Source: Okeania sp. SIO1I7
Lineage (GTDB): Bacteria > Cyanobacteriota > Cyanobacteriia > Cyanobacteriales > Microcoleaceae
DNA length: 54,489 bases
Assembly (NCBI GenBank): GCA_010672585.1
Contig: JAAHGF010000039.1
Span: 1 to 54,489 of the forward strand
Direction of reading: 5' to 3'
The notes under the pieces are model-generated. The model was given only the letters and a program-made list of their open reading frames with translations. It searched no databases and was not told the origin of the DNA. The translations under genes and the position numbers were made by a program. Shown here piece after piece: positions 1-8,546 of this stretch (the stretch's first letter is position 1; each line of letters opens with the position of its first letter).

Positions 1-204
1 AAGACCTATTCGAAGTCTGTCAAACTGTTTGAAGGCTGGCATTTACCCAACTGTTGTTGATGATAATTGGCGTACGCTGTGGGCACAACGCCAGCTCTAT
101 GACTAACTAAGTATACCTTTTCTTCAAAAGATACCACTCAGGGGTTCTATAGATATTAGCAGCGATCGCGAATTTCTCCAATCATACCTTAATTCACCAA
201 CGCC
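1..204 (+). mobile_element. 3' end of a multicopy element, inverted copy of the window's right end
   Basis: Bases 1-165 are identical to the reverse complement of 54325-54489. After 14 divergent bases, 180-204 again match 54286-54310. The shared block holds the end of a reading frame (2-106) and stops at AATCATACCTTAATTCACCA plus ACGCC, which looks like the terminal repeat of an insertion sequence. I infer that the sequence ends here because assembly stopped in a repeated element. The IS family is not recognised. Confidence 0.6.
2..106 (+). CDS. C-terminal fragment of a probable transposase (partial)
   Basis: An open frame enters from the window edge and ends at TAA (104-106). It gives 34 residues ending in LWAQRQLYD. 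The same fragment occurs at 54384-54488 in opposite orientation. Being in two identical copies inside a repeated element, it is most likely the end of a transposase, but no catalytic motif is visible and the family cannot be named. Another multicopy protein is possible. Confidence 0.4.
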   Translation, partial: RPIRSLSNCLKAGIYPTVVDDNWRTLWAQRQLYD

Positions 205-602
205 CACACTGGAAAAGCTTACGATTCTACTAAATATAAACGCATTGCTTTGCGTATTGGAGTTGTGAATAACCGTGATTATTATAACTGCTAAATTGAC
301 AAAAAACCACATTTATTTCATTTTGATAACTCATTAATTTATTCTCATATATTTGTCTATTTTTATCTTAAATAATTAAAGTATTACAGCAGTTTTGGAG
401 TTTAGTGAATAGGGAATTTAACGAAGTCAGAAGTCAGAAGGGAATATTGGTTCAAGGCCATAATTTTTTTTATAACTGATTAACTGATTATCCGAACATG
501 ATATTACAGCAGTTTTGGAGTTTAGTGAACAGAGAATAGAAATTAGTATTAAACTGTACCTCACCTTCCTAAAAAATGCTTTCAATAATTGATAATTGAT
601 AA

Positions 603-748
603 TTACCTCTTCCTTTTAGGGAGAGGATTGAATAAAAGGAAAATTTTTTCTCTCTTGGTCGATTGGATATGGCTCCGAGACCTCGCCATCCCTCGACCGC
701 TTGTTTCTCCTTTAAAGGAGAAGTTTTAAACCTTAATTATGCTGTAAT
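603..748. repeat. M1 interspersed repeat, copy A (with 42-bp palindrome)
   Basis: It begins TTACCTCTTCC and ends near CCTTAATTATGCTGTAA. The core holds GGAGAGGATTGA and TTTCTCCTTTAAAGGAGA. Other copies lie at 3057, 3523, 8451, 10882 and 32496, most ending TTAATTATTCGGTAA. This copy carries an extra palindrome at 657-698. Confidence 0.7.
657..698. repeat. 42-bp palindromic insert
   Basis: GGTCGA and TCGACC bound a near-palindrome with an inner GGATATGGC/GCCATCC pairing. The same 42 bp sit at 3581-3622 in another M1 copy. They are absent from the M1 copies at 3057, 8451, 10882 and 32496. Confidence 0.75.
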
Positions 749-1008
749 ATTTTTCGATTATTATATAAATAATAGAGTTGTTGGGAAATAAAAATTCAAA
801 AGCCTCAAAAGCTTACTATATAAGATTTTCAGGATTGGAGGCTGAAAAAACACTATAAACGTTGACTAATAAGGGTTTTAGCCATTTTTTTAGCTTAATT
901 CCCAAAAACTCTAATATAAGTTATTTTTACTATTATACCAGTTTGATAAATATTTGCTACAAATAGCTAGGCTATTTTTTAGGAGTCAGGAGTTAGTCTT
1001 CAGGAGTC

Positions 1009-1090
1009 ATACCAGTTTGAAAAAAGAATGCTATAAAAAGTGCATCTCTATCGGATATGCTTAAAAATAACTTATCCAGTTCATTTTAGA
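1009..1090 (-). repeat. M9 repeat end
   Basis: ATACCAGTTTGAAAAAAGAA and the following bases are the reverse complement of 31486-31580 and resemble 52889-52962 (core AGATAACTATCT and AACTGG, then a pyrimidine-rich end at CGGTATA). This is a dispersed repeat family of unknown origin. Confidence 0.55.
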
Positions 1091-1706
1091 TGGTTATATC
1101 TATCGTTTTCCCTTTTTTTTCAATATTTATTCCTTCTTATTTCTTGCTTCTTCCTTATTTCTTACTTCTACTATTTGTAACAAACGTTGATAAAATTGGT
1201 ATCACACGGGAATGGCTTCAATATCATTTTTTAGGTCGAATTAGTCAAAAATACATCTCCAAAAAAGTATTTTAATTACTCAAATTATTCGTCACATTAT
1301 TTTTTAAAAATGGTATTAATTTTCTCAATAAACTGCTAAATAGTGGTTGGTGAATATTAGTTTATTCCTAGATTTAAAAGTCATAAAAATTACCAAAAAG
1401 AATCCTATACATATGCAACACTTCAATGATTAAGTAATTAGTACAGTTAAGTAAAATTAAATACGATTATCAACGACTTACTATATATTATTCATATTTT
1501 ACTACTCTCCTCGACCTCAGAACGTTGCATGGAATTTCCCTAAAACCCCTCAATAAAATATAGAAAAATTTTTGATATTTGGTATAATATTTTATGGTTT
1601 TGATAGGCGGTAAGCTAAATATCTGGCATACATAAAATTAGAGGGAAGGGAGCAAAATGATTTGGGAAAATTCACAAGAAAACAAGATAATTTTCATAGA
1701 AATTTT

Positions 1707-1911
1707 GTCAGCATTCAGCTATTAGTAGTCAGCTATCAGCTTTTGAATGTAATAACTTACTAAGGTTATTAGATAACCTTTTTCTTTTGGTGCGGAATAC
1801 GGAAGCAAACATATTTCACTCCTTGGAGACTAATTCCTCCTTCGGTGGGATAATGAGCTAATAACTCATAGCTGATAGCTGATAGCTGATAGCTGACCGC
1901 TAAATGCTTAC
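1707..1911. mobile_element. M2 MITE (IS66-like ends, 8-bp target duplication), copy 1
   Basis: The ends are GTCAGCATTCAGC (left) and GCTAAATGCTTAC (right), a terminal inverted repeat. The element is flanked on both sides by GAAATTTT, an exact 8-bp direct repeat. The arms are built of TCAGCTA/GATAGCT heptamers, and there is no gene inside. GTAAGC ends with 8-bp duplications are typical of IS66-family elements, so a non-autonomous IS66 derivative is inferred. Confidence 0.75.
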
Positions 1912-2081
1912 GAAATTTTCAAATATATTAGGTTATAGGTGGCGATCGCCTAACCTTAAATCTTCAAATATCGAACTTCCACAGTTACTTACTCCCTTCC
2001 ACAGTTACTTACTCCTGAAAGTATTCTGCCACAATAATCTGAGGATATAGATAATTTTTTTGCTGTAACTATTAAATTGCC

Positions 2082-2768
2082 ATGTTCATCCGAAAAATTA
2101 GTATATTTTTTCTTTTCTTGATTAAATTATCGATTTATATATTTTGTACTTCATTTATTTTTAGCACAATAATTTCTGCCAAAATTATATCTGTCAAATT
2201 AGCGGATCGATTTTTATATAGTTTAATTCTCTTTGGCGATTTTTTAAGAGGAATAGAAATAGTTGAACTTTTTAATATTGTTGCTTTTGCTGTTGTGGGA
2301 ATGGGTTTTGGTTTAGCAAGTATTTTTTTACCTAAGTATTTAGGTCGTTATGTGAGTGCAATTCTATTAATAATTTTAGTGCCTATAATTTTTCTCACGA
2401 CTCAAATGGTGAGATATGATATTTGGGTAGAACAGGTAGCAAATAATGAAAATTTATCTCTTGATGGAGCGGAATTACTAGCTAATTCATTTTTAAATCA
2501 AAGGGTAGGTAATGATGGTATTTATGGTTTCTATTTATATACTGCTCAGTTTCCTATTCTCCCGGATAAAAAGGTACAAATGAATAATTTAGATAGATTG
2601 GAAAAGAGTGTTAATTCAAAATTTGTGAGTTTGATAGGGGTGCCACCAGGGGTGATTTCGTGGGCAATGAGTTTGTGTTTTTGGGTAATTAGAATTTTTT
2701 ATTTTTTAGTAGCAGTAGTCACGACTGTTGCTCACTTCAGAGAAGGTTTAAGGATAGTTAAATGTTGA
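2082..2768 (+). CDS. Hypothetical integral membrane protein
   Basis: The protein has 228 residues with strongly hydrophobic stretches at about 5-35, 65-85, 88-107 and 190-217, so it should sit in the inner or thylakoid membrane. The loop between the third and last segments (about 108-185) is polar and probably forms a soluble patch. The ATG follows a spacer with no clear ribosome binding site. I recognise no family motif. The gene stands alone between repeat-rich spacers, and AATTAAT heptamers start about 18 bases after its stop. A real gene is likely because of its length and its alternation of membrane and polar segments. Confidence 0.7.
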   Translation: MFIRKISIFFLFLIKLSIYIFCTSFIFSTIISAKIISVKLADRFLYSLILFGDFLRGIEIVELFNIVAFAVVGMGFGLASIFLPKYLGRYVSAILLIILVPIIFLTTQMVRYDIWVEQVANNENLSLDGAELLANSFLNQRVGNDGIYGFYLYTAQFPILPDKKVQMNNLDRLEKSVNSKFVSLIGVPPGVISWAMSLCFWVIRIFYFLVAVVTTVAHFREGLRIVKC

Positions 2769-2820
2769 GATTTTAGGTAAGCATTTAATAATTAATAATT
2801 AATAATTAATAATTAATAAT

Positions 2821-3049
2821 TAGGGCTTGCTGATTAAATCTAAAAGTCTTTATAGATAAAGGTAAGTACCTTTTTAAGTATCAAAAAGTGCGAGGTTTTA
2901 AGTGGTAATGGTTCAAAAATTTAGGATTTTGCTCAAGATTTGGGCAGAAAAATAAAGGGACAATTCTTACTCCTACTTCCTTGCTCTTTCCCATTTCTCC
3001 TGTCTCCTGTCTCCTCCCCCTACTAAAAGACTTTTTCAGCAAACCCTAA
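2821..3049. mobile_element. M4 MITE, copy 1
   Basis: It has inverted ends TAGGGCTTGCTGA and TCAGCAAACCCTA. A related copy at 30218-30425 shares both ends, the TAAATCTAAAAGT start and the TTTCTCCTGTCTCCTGTCTC stretch. No reading frame is present. Confidence 0.7.
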
Positions 3050-3056
3050 TTAACAA

Positions 3057-3155
3057 TTACCTGTCCTTGGAAACGGATAGGATTGACGCAAAAGGGAAAA
3101 TTAATTCATTGTTTCTTCTTTAAAGGAGAGGATTTTTACCTTAATTATTCGGTAA
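3057..3155. repeat. M1 interspersed repeat, copy E
   Basis: TTACCTGTCCTTGGAAACGG to TTAATTATTCGGTAA. This copy lacks the 42-bp palindrome and is closest to the copy at 32496 (shared AAACGGATAG). Confidence 0.7.
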
Positions 3156-3522
3156 ATAGAAGAAGAGTTAATACATTAGGTGGCTAATAATCCCTTTTCA
3201 CTTTATTAAATCCTACTAATTACTTAATTCATTGAAGTCTTACATAAGTACCGCATTCTTTTTGATAAATTGTATTATACAGCAGAATTATACAGCAGAG
3301 AATTTAGCTAATTCTTGAATTTTTAGCAACAGAGAGCGCCATTTCAGTTATAGCAATTCCCAAAAAGCATGAGGTACAAAATTTTAGGTTTGAGGGAATA
3401 GGGAAAGGGAATAAAAAGACAAAAAGATAACTGTATCTCACTAATTTGAGAAACGCTATCTCAGTTATCAGTACCTCCTTTCATTAATTGATAATTGATA
3501 ATTGATAATGGATAATTGATAA

Positions 3523-3687
3523 TTACCTCTGGTTAAAACTGTTACGGAATTGAATATAAGGAAATGTTATTTCTTCTCTTGGTCGATTGGATATGGCTCC
3601 GAGACCTCGCCATCCCTCGACCGCTTTTTTTCCCTTTAAAAGGGTCGGCTTTAAACTAGAATTATTTAATTATTAATTATTCGGTAA
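3523..3687. repeat. M1 interspersed repeat, copy B (with palindrome)
   Basis: A diverged M1 copy carrying the 42-bp palindrome at 3581-3622. Its end is stretched by extra TTAATTATT before TCGGTAA. Confidence 0.65.
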
Positions 3688-3832
3688 TAAGGAGGCAATA
3701 AATATGAAATATTCTTTATTTATCTATATTTATTTATAGCGCTACGTCTTTTGGTTAAGACAATAAATTTGGATGGTAATTACCATTATTCTGACTCCTG
3801 ACTCCTAACTCCTAACTCCTAACTCCTAACTC

Positions 3833-4726
3833 CTAACTTCTGACTTCAAAATACTGCTTCAGCACGGGTAAAAGGGTAAAATTGTTTTCTTGTTTTTCTA
3901 TTAGGGAGCGTCGCTGCAATGATTTAATAATATTCAATAAGTCTGAAGCTGGTATTTGTAAATTATTTAATAAGGTTGAAATAGTTACTGGTTCGGTTGT
4001 GGTTGCTAGGTGAGAGATTACTTGTTTTTCTACTTCTGATAAACGGGAAAGTTGCTGATGTAATAATTCTTTGATGTCTGGGTCTAAAAATAGGGGGTCG
4101 TATTGAAATAATTCTGAGATATTTCCACTGAATAAGTCATTAATTGTTGTGGCAATTATATTTAACCAAGTGGGGTTGCCTTGATAAAAGTCAATTAATT
4201 TTTGCCATTGTTCGTCTATTTGTAAGTCTTGGTCTTTGAGAATTTTTTTAGTTGCTTCTTCGTCTAAACCTTTGAGGTGTAATGAGCGAATGGATGTATT
4301 TTTACTTGTACTAATTTCTCTGAGTTTTTCTCTACTAATTATTAGGCAACAACTTTGATGGGAGAGTTGGGCGATAAGTTGGAAAAATTGGCTGTAGTTT
4401 TTATGTTCTGGACTGTAATGACTTGCTAGTTTGCCACTACTAAATATTGTTTGGATGTCATCTAATATTATGAGGCAGCGGTGCTTTCTCAAATTTTCTA
4501 AAAGATGGGAGTTTTCTGAAGTTTCGAGAGTGGAATTTTGGTTGGAGATAAATTGAATGAGTCGGGTTTGAATTGTTTTGAGTGGTGGGGAGTCTCGCAG
4601 ACTTTGCCAAATTATATAGTCGAATTTATTTTGAATATTTTTGATGAGTTGAAGAGCTAATGTTGTTTTGCCAATGCCATTCATTCCGTGAAGCATCACT
4701 ATTTTTTTTGTTCTTGGAGAATCCAT
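3833..4726 (-). CDS. NB-ARC (STAND) ATPase core, C-terminal part of a frameshifted gene
   Basis: This frame carries the nucleotide-binding core of a STAND signalling ATPase: a P-loop GMNGIGKTTLA near residues 14-24, a Walker B LIILDDI near 84-90, LIISRE (about 127-132) like the NB-ARC sensor, and a winged-helix region to about 295. STAND proteins normally act as ATP-driven switches with an N-terminal adaptor and C-terminal repeats. Here the adaptor is in a second overlapping frame (4699-5208) and the C-terminal repeats are missing: the protein ends FEVRS, encoded by GAAGTCAGAAGTTAG, which is heptamer repeat DNA. The real protein is probably a fusion of both frames. The ATG at 4726 is only where this frame opens, inside the adaptor-NB-ARC linker. 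Likely nonfunctional or dependent on slippage. Confidence 0.75.
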   Translation of the reverse strand: MDSPRTKKIVMLHGMNGIGKTTLALQLIKNIQNKFDYIIWQSLRDSPPLKTIQTRLIQFISNQNSTLETSENSHLLENLRKHRCLIILDDIQTIFSSGKLASHYSPEHKNYSQFFQLIAQLSHQSCCLIISREKLREISTSKNTSIRSLHLKGLDEEATKKILKDQDLQIDEQWQKLIDFYQGNPTWLNIIATTINDLFSGNISELFQYDPLFLDPDIKELLHQQLSRLSEVEKQVISHLATTTEPVTISTLLNNLQIPASDLLNIIKSLQRRSLIEKQENNFTLLPVLKQYFEVRS

Positions 4727-5208
4727 TTTTTGAGGGTTTTTATTTCCTGGGTTCTACCATAGAATTTTTTATAGTCTGGTGCATCTGAGAGGTCTATTTT
4801 TGGTCGAGGAATAGTCTGGGGTTTGTTGATATTTGGTTGAGTCAAATTTTCAGGGTTTATAGTTTCTGATGAGGTGGAAGTTTCAGGGCAAAAATTTATA
4901 TTGTTAATTCCTATAAAGTCTTTTTCTACATTTCCAGATGAACCTATAGAAAACTGCCATCTATTAAATGTAGTGCGTAGATTAGATTTATTTACTTGTT
5001 CACCGAAAGTCTCTGAAAAAGTTTTCCATAATTCTGAAGCAACATCTCTGACATGACCATTAGTGCATTGAAATTCTTGAGCAATTTCGGAATATTTTTT
5101 ACCTTGAAAAGTACCTCGTAATATTACTTGTTGTAGGTCATCTAAATGTTTTCCTGTTTGATTAAATATGAGATGGTCAGCTAAATTTAATATTTCTTGT
5201 ATATCCAT
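4699..5208 (-). CDS. N-terminal HTH-like (vMAP-type) adaptor of a frameshifted STAND ATPase
   Basis: Residues 1-85 match the N-terminal helical domain common on cyanobacterial NB-ARC proteins (annotated vMAP): NQTGKHLDDLQQVILRGTFQ, then YSEIAQEFQCTNGHVRDVAS, which reads like a helix-turn-helix. A linker leads to LSDAPDYKKFYGRTQEIKTL, the usual run-in to the NB-ARC P-loop. The frame then stops at QEQKK. The stop follows a run of eight A; one more A would give KKIVMLHGMNGIGKT and join it to the frame at 3833-4726. Either the indel inactivates the gene, or transcriptional slippage on the A run restores it, or it is a sequencing error. The start ATG at 5208 has no obvious ribosome binding site. 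Confidence 0.75.
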   Translation of the reverse strand: MDIQEILNLADHLIFNQTGKHLDDLQQVILRGTFQGKKYSEIAQEFQCTNGHVRDVASELWKTFSETFGEQVNKSNLRTTFNRWQFSIGSSGNVEKDFIGINNINFCPETSTSSETINPENLTQPNINKPQTIPRPKIDLSDAPDYKKFYGRTQEIKTLKKWILQEQKK

Positions 5209-5403
5209 AGATAAGGTAAGTAAGAAAGTTTTGTATATTTTAGTCCGACATTGCCCTACACTATAATTTTTTTAATCAAATTTAACGACGAAACATAGAT
5301 TTTTCCATTATTAAATTCCCTACTTATGCCGACTATTTCCAACTGACAATAGAAAAAATTTGTGATGGAATTGAAGAATAGCAAAAATTAAGTAACTAGA
5401 TTT

Positions 5404-5943
5404 ATGACTGAAGAATCAGAGCTAGTTCAATTAATTCTAGAGAATTTTTCTGAGATTCTGAGATATTTACAGCAACAATATGATGAGTTACCTCCCGAAC
5501 TGAAAAAGGTCGTTGAAAGTATACCTGATGTTTTAAGTGACGTTGAAGCAGATAGTGAACTTATTAACAAACGGGAAGTTTATGAAATTATTAGCAAATT
5601 TCTGCAAGAAAACTTAAATGAAGAACTACCTTTATGTATAGATGCTACCCATATTATTTGCCGGGAAGATGACCCAAGGTTATTACAAGAAAGAACTGGA
5701 AATGCAAAAAAAATTGCTGAGGATGCCAAAGAATTAATTGTGACTATTAAAGTGCATTACGAGCTATTAAAAAATCTCACATATAATCGGAGAACTGAAA
5801 TTTTTTATAAGAAAAAAAATCAACCAGCAGTAAAAAAAGTAGAAGAGAAATTAGATTGGGATAGAGCACCTAATGATGTACGTTCAGGATATTTAATTGA
5901 AGGGAAAAAAATATCAACTTTTAAACTTTATCCAAAGGAGTAA
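5404..5943 (+). CDS. Small soluble protein with shared C-terminal WDxxPxDVR motif (1st of three)
   Basis: The product is 179 residues, acidic and mostly helical by composition, with no membrane segment or signal peptide. I recognise no family. Near residues 152-163 it carries LDWDRAPNDVRSGYL, a motif that recurs near the C-terminus of the next two genes and, weaker, of the AAA ATPase at 7372-8427. It lies 195 bases from the divergent STAND gene and 6 bases before the next gene, whose ribosome binding site (AAAGGAG, 5934-5940) is inside this gene. The three genes therefore look like one operon. A role as subunit or client of the AAA protein is inference. Confidence 0.75.
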   Translation: MTEESELVQLILENFSEILRYLQQQYDELPPELKKVVESIPDVLSDVEADSELINKREVYEIISKFLQENLNEELPLCIDATHIICREDDPRLLQERTGNAKKIAEDAKELIVTIKVHYELLKNLTYNRRTEIFYKKKNQPAVKKVEEKLDWDRAPNDVRSGYLIEGKKISTFKLYPKE

Positions 5944-5949
5944 AAAATT

Positions 5950-6438
5950 ATGCCAATTCCAACATTTATATGGGCTATAGCAGGTATTTTAGGAGGTGGA
6001 GTAGCCTTAGCATTAATATTTTGGAATCAAATTTTAGAGTGGGCACAGTATAATCTTTTTCCCTGGATTCAAAATAATATTCCGTCAATTGAAAGTCAAG
6101 TAAGAGAAGCATTTAGTGCTGTAGATAATGTTGCTACTTCTACCCGCTATCTTATCCGTAAAGCTTGGAAAAAGTTGCGTGAATATTTGCTAAAGCAAGT
6201 AGTAAAACTAGAGCGACAATCATCAGGTAAATGGAAAATGCAAGTCACATCTTGGGTTATTAAAAATCTTCTTGAACCAGAAAAGGTTTCAGAAGTAGTT
6301 ACAGAAAAAGATGTAGATTGGGAAGACCTACCTCCAGATGTCCGTGCAGAGTGGTTAAAACTAGAGAAAAGTAAGGCTGAAATTGATGTAACTGAGTATC
6401 GCGATCAGCAAATTGATGAAATGGATATGTCTGCTTAG
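5950..6438 (+). CDS. Single-span membrane protein with WExLPPDVR motif (2nd of three)
   Basis: The product is 162 residues. A hydrophobic segment near 7-27 (IWAIAGILGGGVALALIFW) should be a membrane anchor. A basic helical middle follows (about 55-105). Near 122-135 sits DVDWEDLPPDVRAEWLKLE, the clearest copy of the motif shared with its neighbours. The start is supported by AAAGGAG at 5934-5940, nine bases upstream. The tail after the motif is acidic. There is no named family, and function is unknown. It is translated directly after the gene at 5404 and 49 bases before the gene at 6488. Confidence 0.75.
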   Translation: MPIPTFIWAIAGILGGGVALALIFWNQILEWAQYNLFPWIQNNIPSIESQVREAFSAVDNVATSTRYLIRKAWKKLREYLLKQVVKLERQSSGKWKMQVTSWVIKNLLEPEKVSEVVTEKDVDWEDLPPDVRAEWLKLEKSKAEIDVTEYRDQQIDEMDMSA

Positions 6439-6487
6439 TCAAATAGTATTTTTAACTAAAAAAGTCTGACTATTCAGGATAAAAAAA

Positions 6488-6934
6488 ATGGATAATATTA
6501 CAAATGTTTTGCTTTCTATTTCTGGAATTATAGGTTTAGGTTCTGGAGCATTTTATTTTTTAAGCAAGCAGAATGAAACAGAAACTCGCAGCAATATTGA
6601 TAGATGGTTTGAGGAAAGATTAGCAATTTCATTAGCAGAAAAATTAGACGAATCTGCTGAAGAAATTTTAGCAACGCTTCAAGGTACATCAAATTCTATA
6701 ATTGCCGATAAAATTCGTGAAATAATTGATTCTGCTAGGTTAACTTTTACAAGAGAAAAATCTATTGATGATATAGAGATTCGTCTAAGTGTAGATTACA
6801 TTAATGGTCAATCTTTATCGGTAGCTACTAACTGGAACTGGGATGAATTACCAGGAATAATTAGGTCTGAATTTATCAAAAGTGATAGTAATACTTTGAG
6901 TCGCCCGTGGTATTTTCCCTGGGATAACCAATAA
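6488..6934 (+). CDS. Single-span membrane protein with WDELPxxxR motif (3rd of three)
   Basis: The product is 148 residues with a probable N-terminal anchor at about 5-25 (VLLSISGIIGLGSGAFYFL) and a helical acidic middle. Near 116-129 it carries WNWDELPGIIRSEF, aligned with the motifs of the two preceding genes. It has the same plan as the gene at 5950: short anchor, helical body, motif near the end. This suggests duplication within the operon, although the bodies are too diverged to align by eye. The ribosome binding site is weak (CAGGA). The next gene in the same direction, the AAA ATPase, begins 437 bases downstream after a repeat-bearing spacer. Confidence 0.7.
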   Translation: MDNITNVLLSISGIIGLGSGAFYFLSKQNETETRSNIDRWFEERLAISLAEKLDESAEEILATLQGTSNSIIADKIREIIDSARLTFTREKSIDDIEIRLSVDYINGQSLSVATNWNWDELPGIIRSEFIKSDSNTLSRPWYFPWDNQ

Positions 6935-7371
6935 ATATTATCTCATTAATCCTATATATCAATTCTCATAAAGAGTGATGTATTAATTTCTAGGTTTGAG
7001 GTAACAGAAAACAGGAAAGATAACGAAGTCAGAAGTCAGAAGTCAGAAGTAATTTTTATAACGGCGTGAGCAACTCTCCAAAAATATTGCACCTTAAAAG
7101 GCAGGGTTTTAGACCTACATTATTTTGATAAAAATTGGCAGATAAAATTTAGTAAAGTAATGAAGATTGCTTCGTCGTTCCTCCTCGCAATGACATTTTA
7201 CCTTAATTAAACTTACTAGACTGACACAATGGGGGGAGGGACGGGTTTATCTAAATTTAATGTTGAGCAAGATGAATTTAATGTGGAACCCGCCTCTACT
7301 ATTCCAACATTTTAGGCGTGTCATGCCACTACTTATATTTATATTTTTAATTAACTAAGGAGAATTAATTT
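6935..7371. other. Spacer with heptamer and dispersed repeat
   Basis: No gene is seen. AGTCAGA heptamers lie at about 7024-7050. The segment 7076-7134 (CCAAAAATATTGCACCTTAA and onward through GGGTTTTAGACC) recurs almost exactly near 28400-28450. AAGGAG at 7357-7362 serves the next gene. Confidence 0.6.
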
Positions 7372-8427
7372 ATGCCTACAGGATGGGAAAGAGTAATAAA
7401 TAGAGAAGAAACAAAAAATACAAATTCAAACAAACCTTCCGAACAAACTCCCGCTAATAACTCCTCTGATAAAACAACTGAAATAAACAGAATGGAAATG
7501 TTTATTCCAGAAGAACCTCAGAAAAGTTTAAAAAATCTAATAGTTCCCTCAACTGTCAAAAATAGAATTAATACAGCACTGAATAGAATTAAATATCACG
7601 ATATTTTATATGACCAATGGAACTTAAAAAGTATTGACCCCCGTGGTAAGCGTACCGCAATTAACTTATTTGGACTACCAGGTACAGGTAAAACCTTTTG
7701 TGCAGAAGCGATCGCTCACTTTTTAGGCAAGAAAATTATCAAAGTTAACTATGCAGAAATTGAGTCTAAATATGTGGGTGAAACGCCAAAAAATATTACG
7801 GCAGCTTTTAACAAAGCGAAAGAAACTGACTCAGTTTTATTCTTTGATGAAGCTGACTCTATCCTGGGAAAAAGATTAACTAATGTCACTCAAAGTTCCG
7901 ACCATGGAGTTAATGTTAGTCGTTCTGTAATGTTACTTCAATTAGATAAATTTGATGGAGTTGTAATTTTTGCCACTAACCTCGCCAAGAATTATGATGG
8001 TGCATTTGTGCGCCGAATTTTGGCACATATTGAATTTGAATTACCAGACAAAGAATGTCGCATTAAACTATGGGAATATCTACTACCAAAAGAAGTACCA
8101 ATTACAGAAGATGTTAATCCAGAATGGTTAGCAAATGAATCAGAAGAACTTGCCGGAGGTGATATTTTAAATGTTGTAATTGCAGCAGCAAGTCGAGCAG
8201 TGATGAGAGAAGGAAAAGCTCAAAAAGTTTCCCCTTTTGACTTAGCTGAAGAAATCAAATTTGTACGAGAAGCAAAGACAAAAATTGGTTCTCCTCACTA
8301 TCAAACTAATCAACAAAAACCCAAAATTAAGGAGACAATAATAGAACCAGATAATTTATCTCCAGAACTTCGCGATCGCTACGATAAAGCTATTTCTGAA
8401 ATAGATAAATCTGATTCAAGAATTTAG
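7372..8427 (+). CDS. AAA-family ATPase
   Basis: The protein has 351 residues. An N-terminal low-complexity stretch (1-50) is followed by a classic AAA module: Walker A GLPGTGKT at 101-108, a pore-loop-like segment ESKYVGETPKN at about 130-140, Walker B LFFDEAD at about 157-163, sensor 1 FATN near 200, and paired arginines VRRI at about 213-216 as candidate arginine fingers. The small helical lid carries LAGGDILNVV. Such ATPases form rings that pull on or remodel proteins. Near 326-338 the tail EPDNLSPELRDRYDKA resembles the motif of the three upstream small proteins. The start is supported by AAGGAG nine bases upstream. The last codons and the stop lie at the start of an AGAATTT heptamer run (8419-8452). 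Confidence 0.88.
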   Translation: MPTGWERVINREETKNTNSNKPSEQTPANNSSDKTTEINRMEMFIPEEPQKSLKNLIVPSTVKNRINTALNRIKYHDILYDQWNLKSIDPRGKRTAINLFGLPGTGKTFCAEAIAHFLGKKIIKVNYAEIESKYVGETPKNITAAFNKAKETDSVLFFDEADSILGKRLTNVTQSSDHGVNVSRSVMLLQLDKFDGVVIFATNLAKNYDGAFVRRILAHIEFELPDKECRIKLWEYLLPKEVPITEDVNPEWLANESEELAGGDILNVVIAAASRAVMREGKAQKVSPFDLAEEIKFVREAKTKIGSPHYQTNQQKPKIKETIIEPDNLSPELRDRYDKAISEIDKSDSRI

Positions 8428-8452
8428 AATTTAGAATTTAGAATTTAGAATT
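8419..8452. repeat. AGAATTT heptamer tandem repeat overlapping the AAA gene's stop
   Basis: About four to five AGAATTT units. The first supplies the last codons and TAG stop of the AAA gene, and the run leads straight into M1 copy C. Confidence 0.8.
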
Positions 8453-8546
8453 ACCTCTTCTTATAAAATAAGAGAATTGGATCAAAGGATTTTTTTTTCT
8501 TTTTTCTCAATGAATGGAGAGGTTTTATACCTGAATTTTTCGGTAA
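8451..8546. repeat. M1 interspersed repeat, copy C
   Basis: TTACCTCTTCTTATAAAATA to TTTTTCGGTAA. This copy lacks the palindrome. The remaining spacer 8547-8745 is mostly pyrimidine heptamers (TTCTTGC at about 8693-8720, CTTCCTT at 8725-8784). Confidence 0.65.

Larger units (their letters stand above)
313..2081. other. Long intergenic region made of interspersed repeats
   Basis: I see no convincing gene here. A 61-codon frame at 1090-1275 is hydrophobic, lies in repeat sequence and is rejected. The stretch holds heptamer repeats (AGTCAGA near 424-440, GATAGCT at 1870-1897), an M1 repeat (603-748), an M9 repeat end (1009-1090) and an M2 MITE (1707-1911). Bases 938-970 carry a motif, ATAAATATTTGCTACAAA, found again near 14784 and 49678. 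Confidence 0.7.
2769..3832. other. Repeat-filled spacer
   Basis: No gene is seen. From left to right it holds AATTAAT heptamers (2786-2822), an M4 MITE (2821-3049), M1 copy E (3057-3155), spacer with TTGATAA repeats (3484-3524), M1 copy B (3523-3687) and CTAACTC heptamers (3790-3848). The last run continues into the end of the next gene. Confidence 0.7.

Noticed and set aside
124-312. A 62-codon minus-strand frame near the left end
   Set aside because: It runs across the boundary of the repeated element and has no coding features.
1090-1275. A 61-codon hydrophobic frame
   Set aside because: It lies in AT-rich repeat DNA, partly overlaps a dispersed repeat, and has no ribosome binding site.
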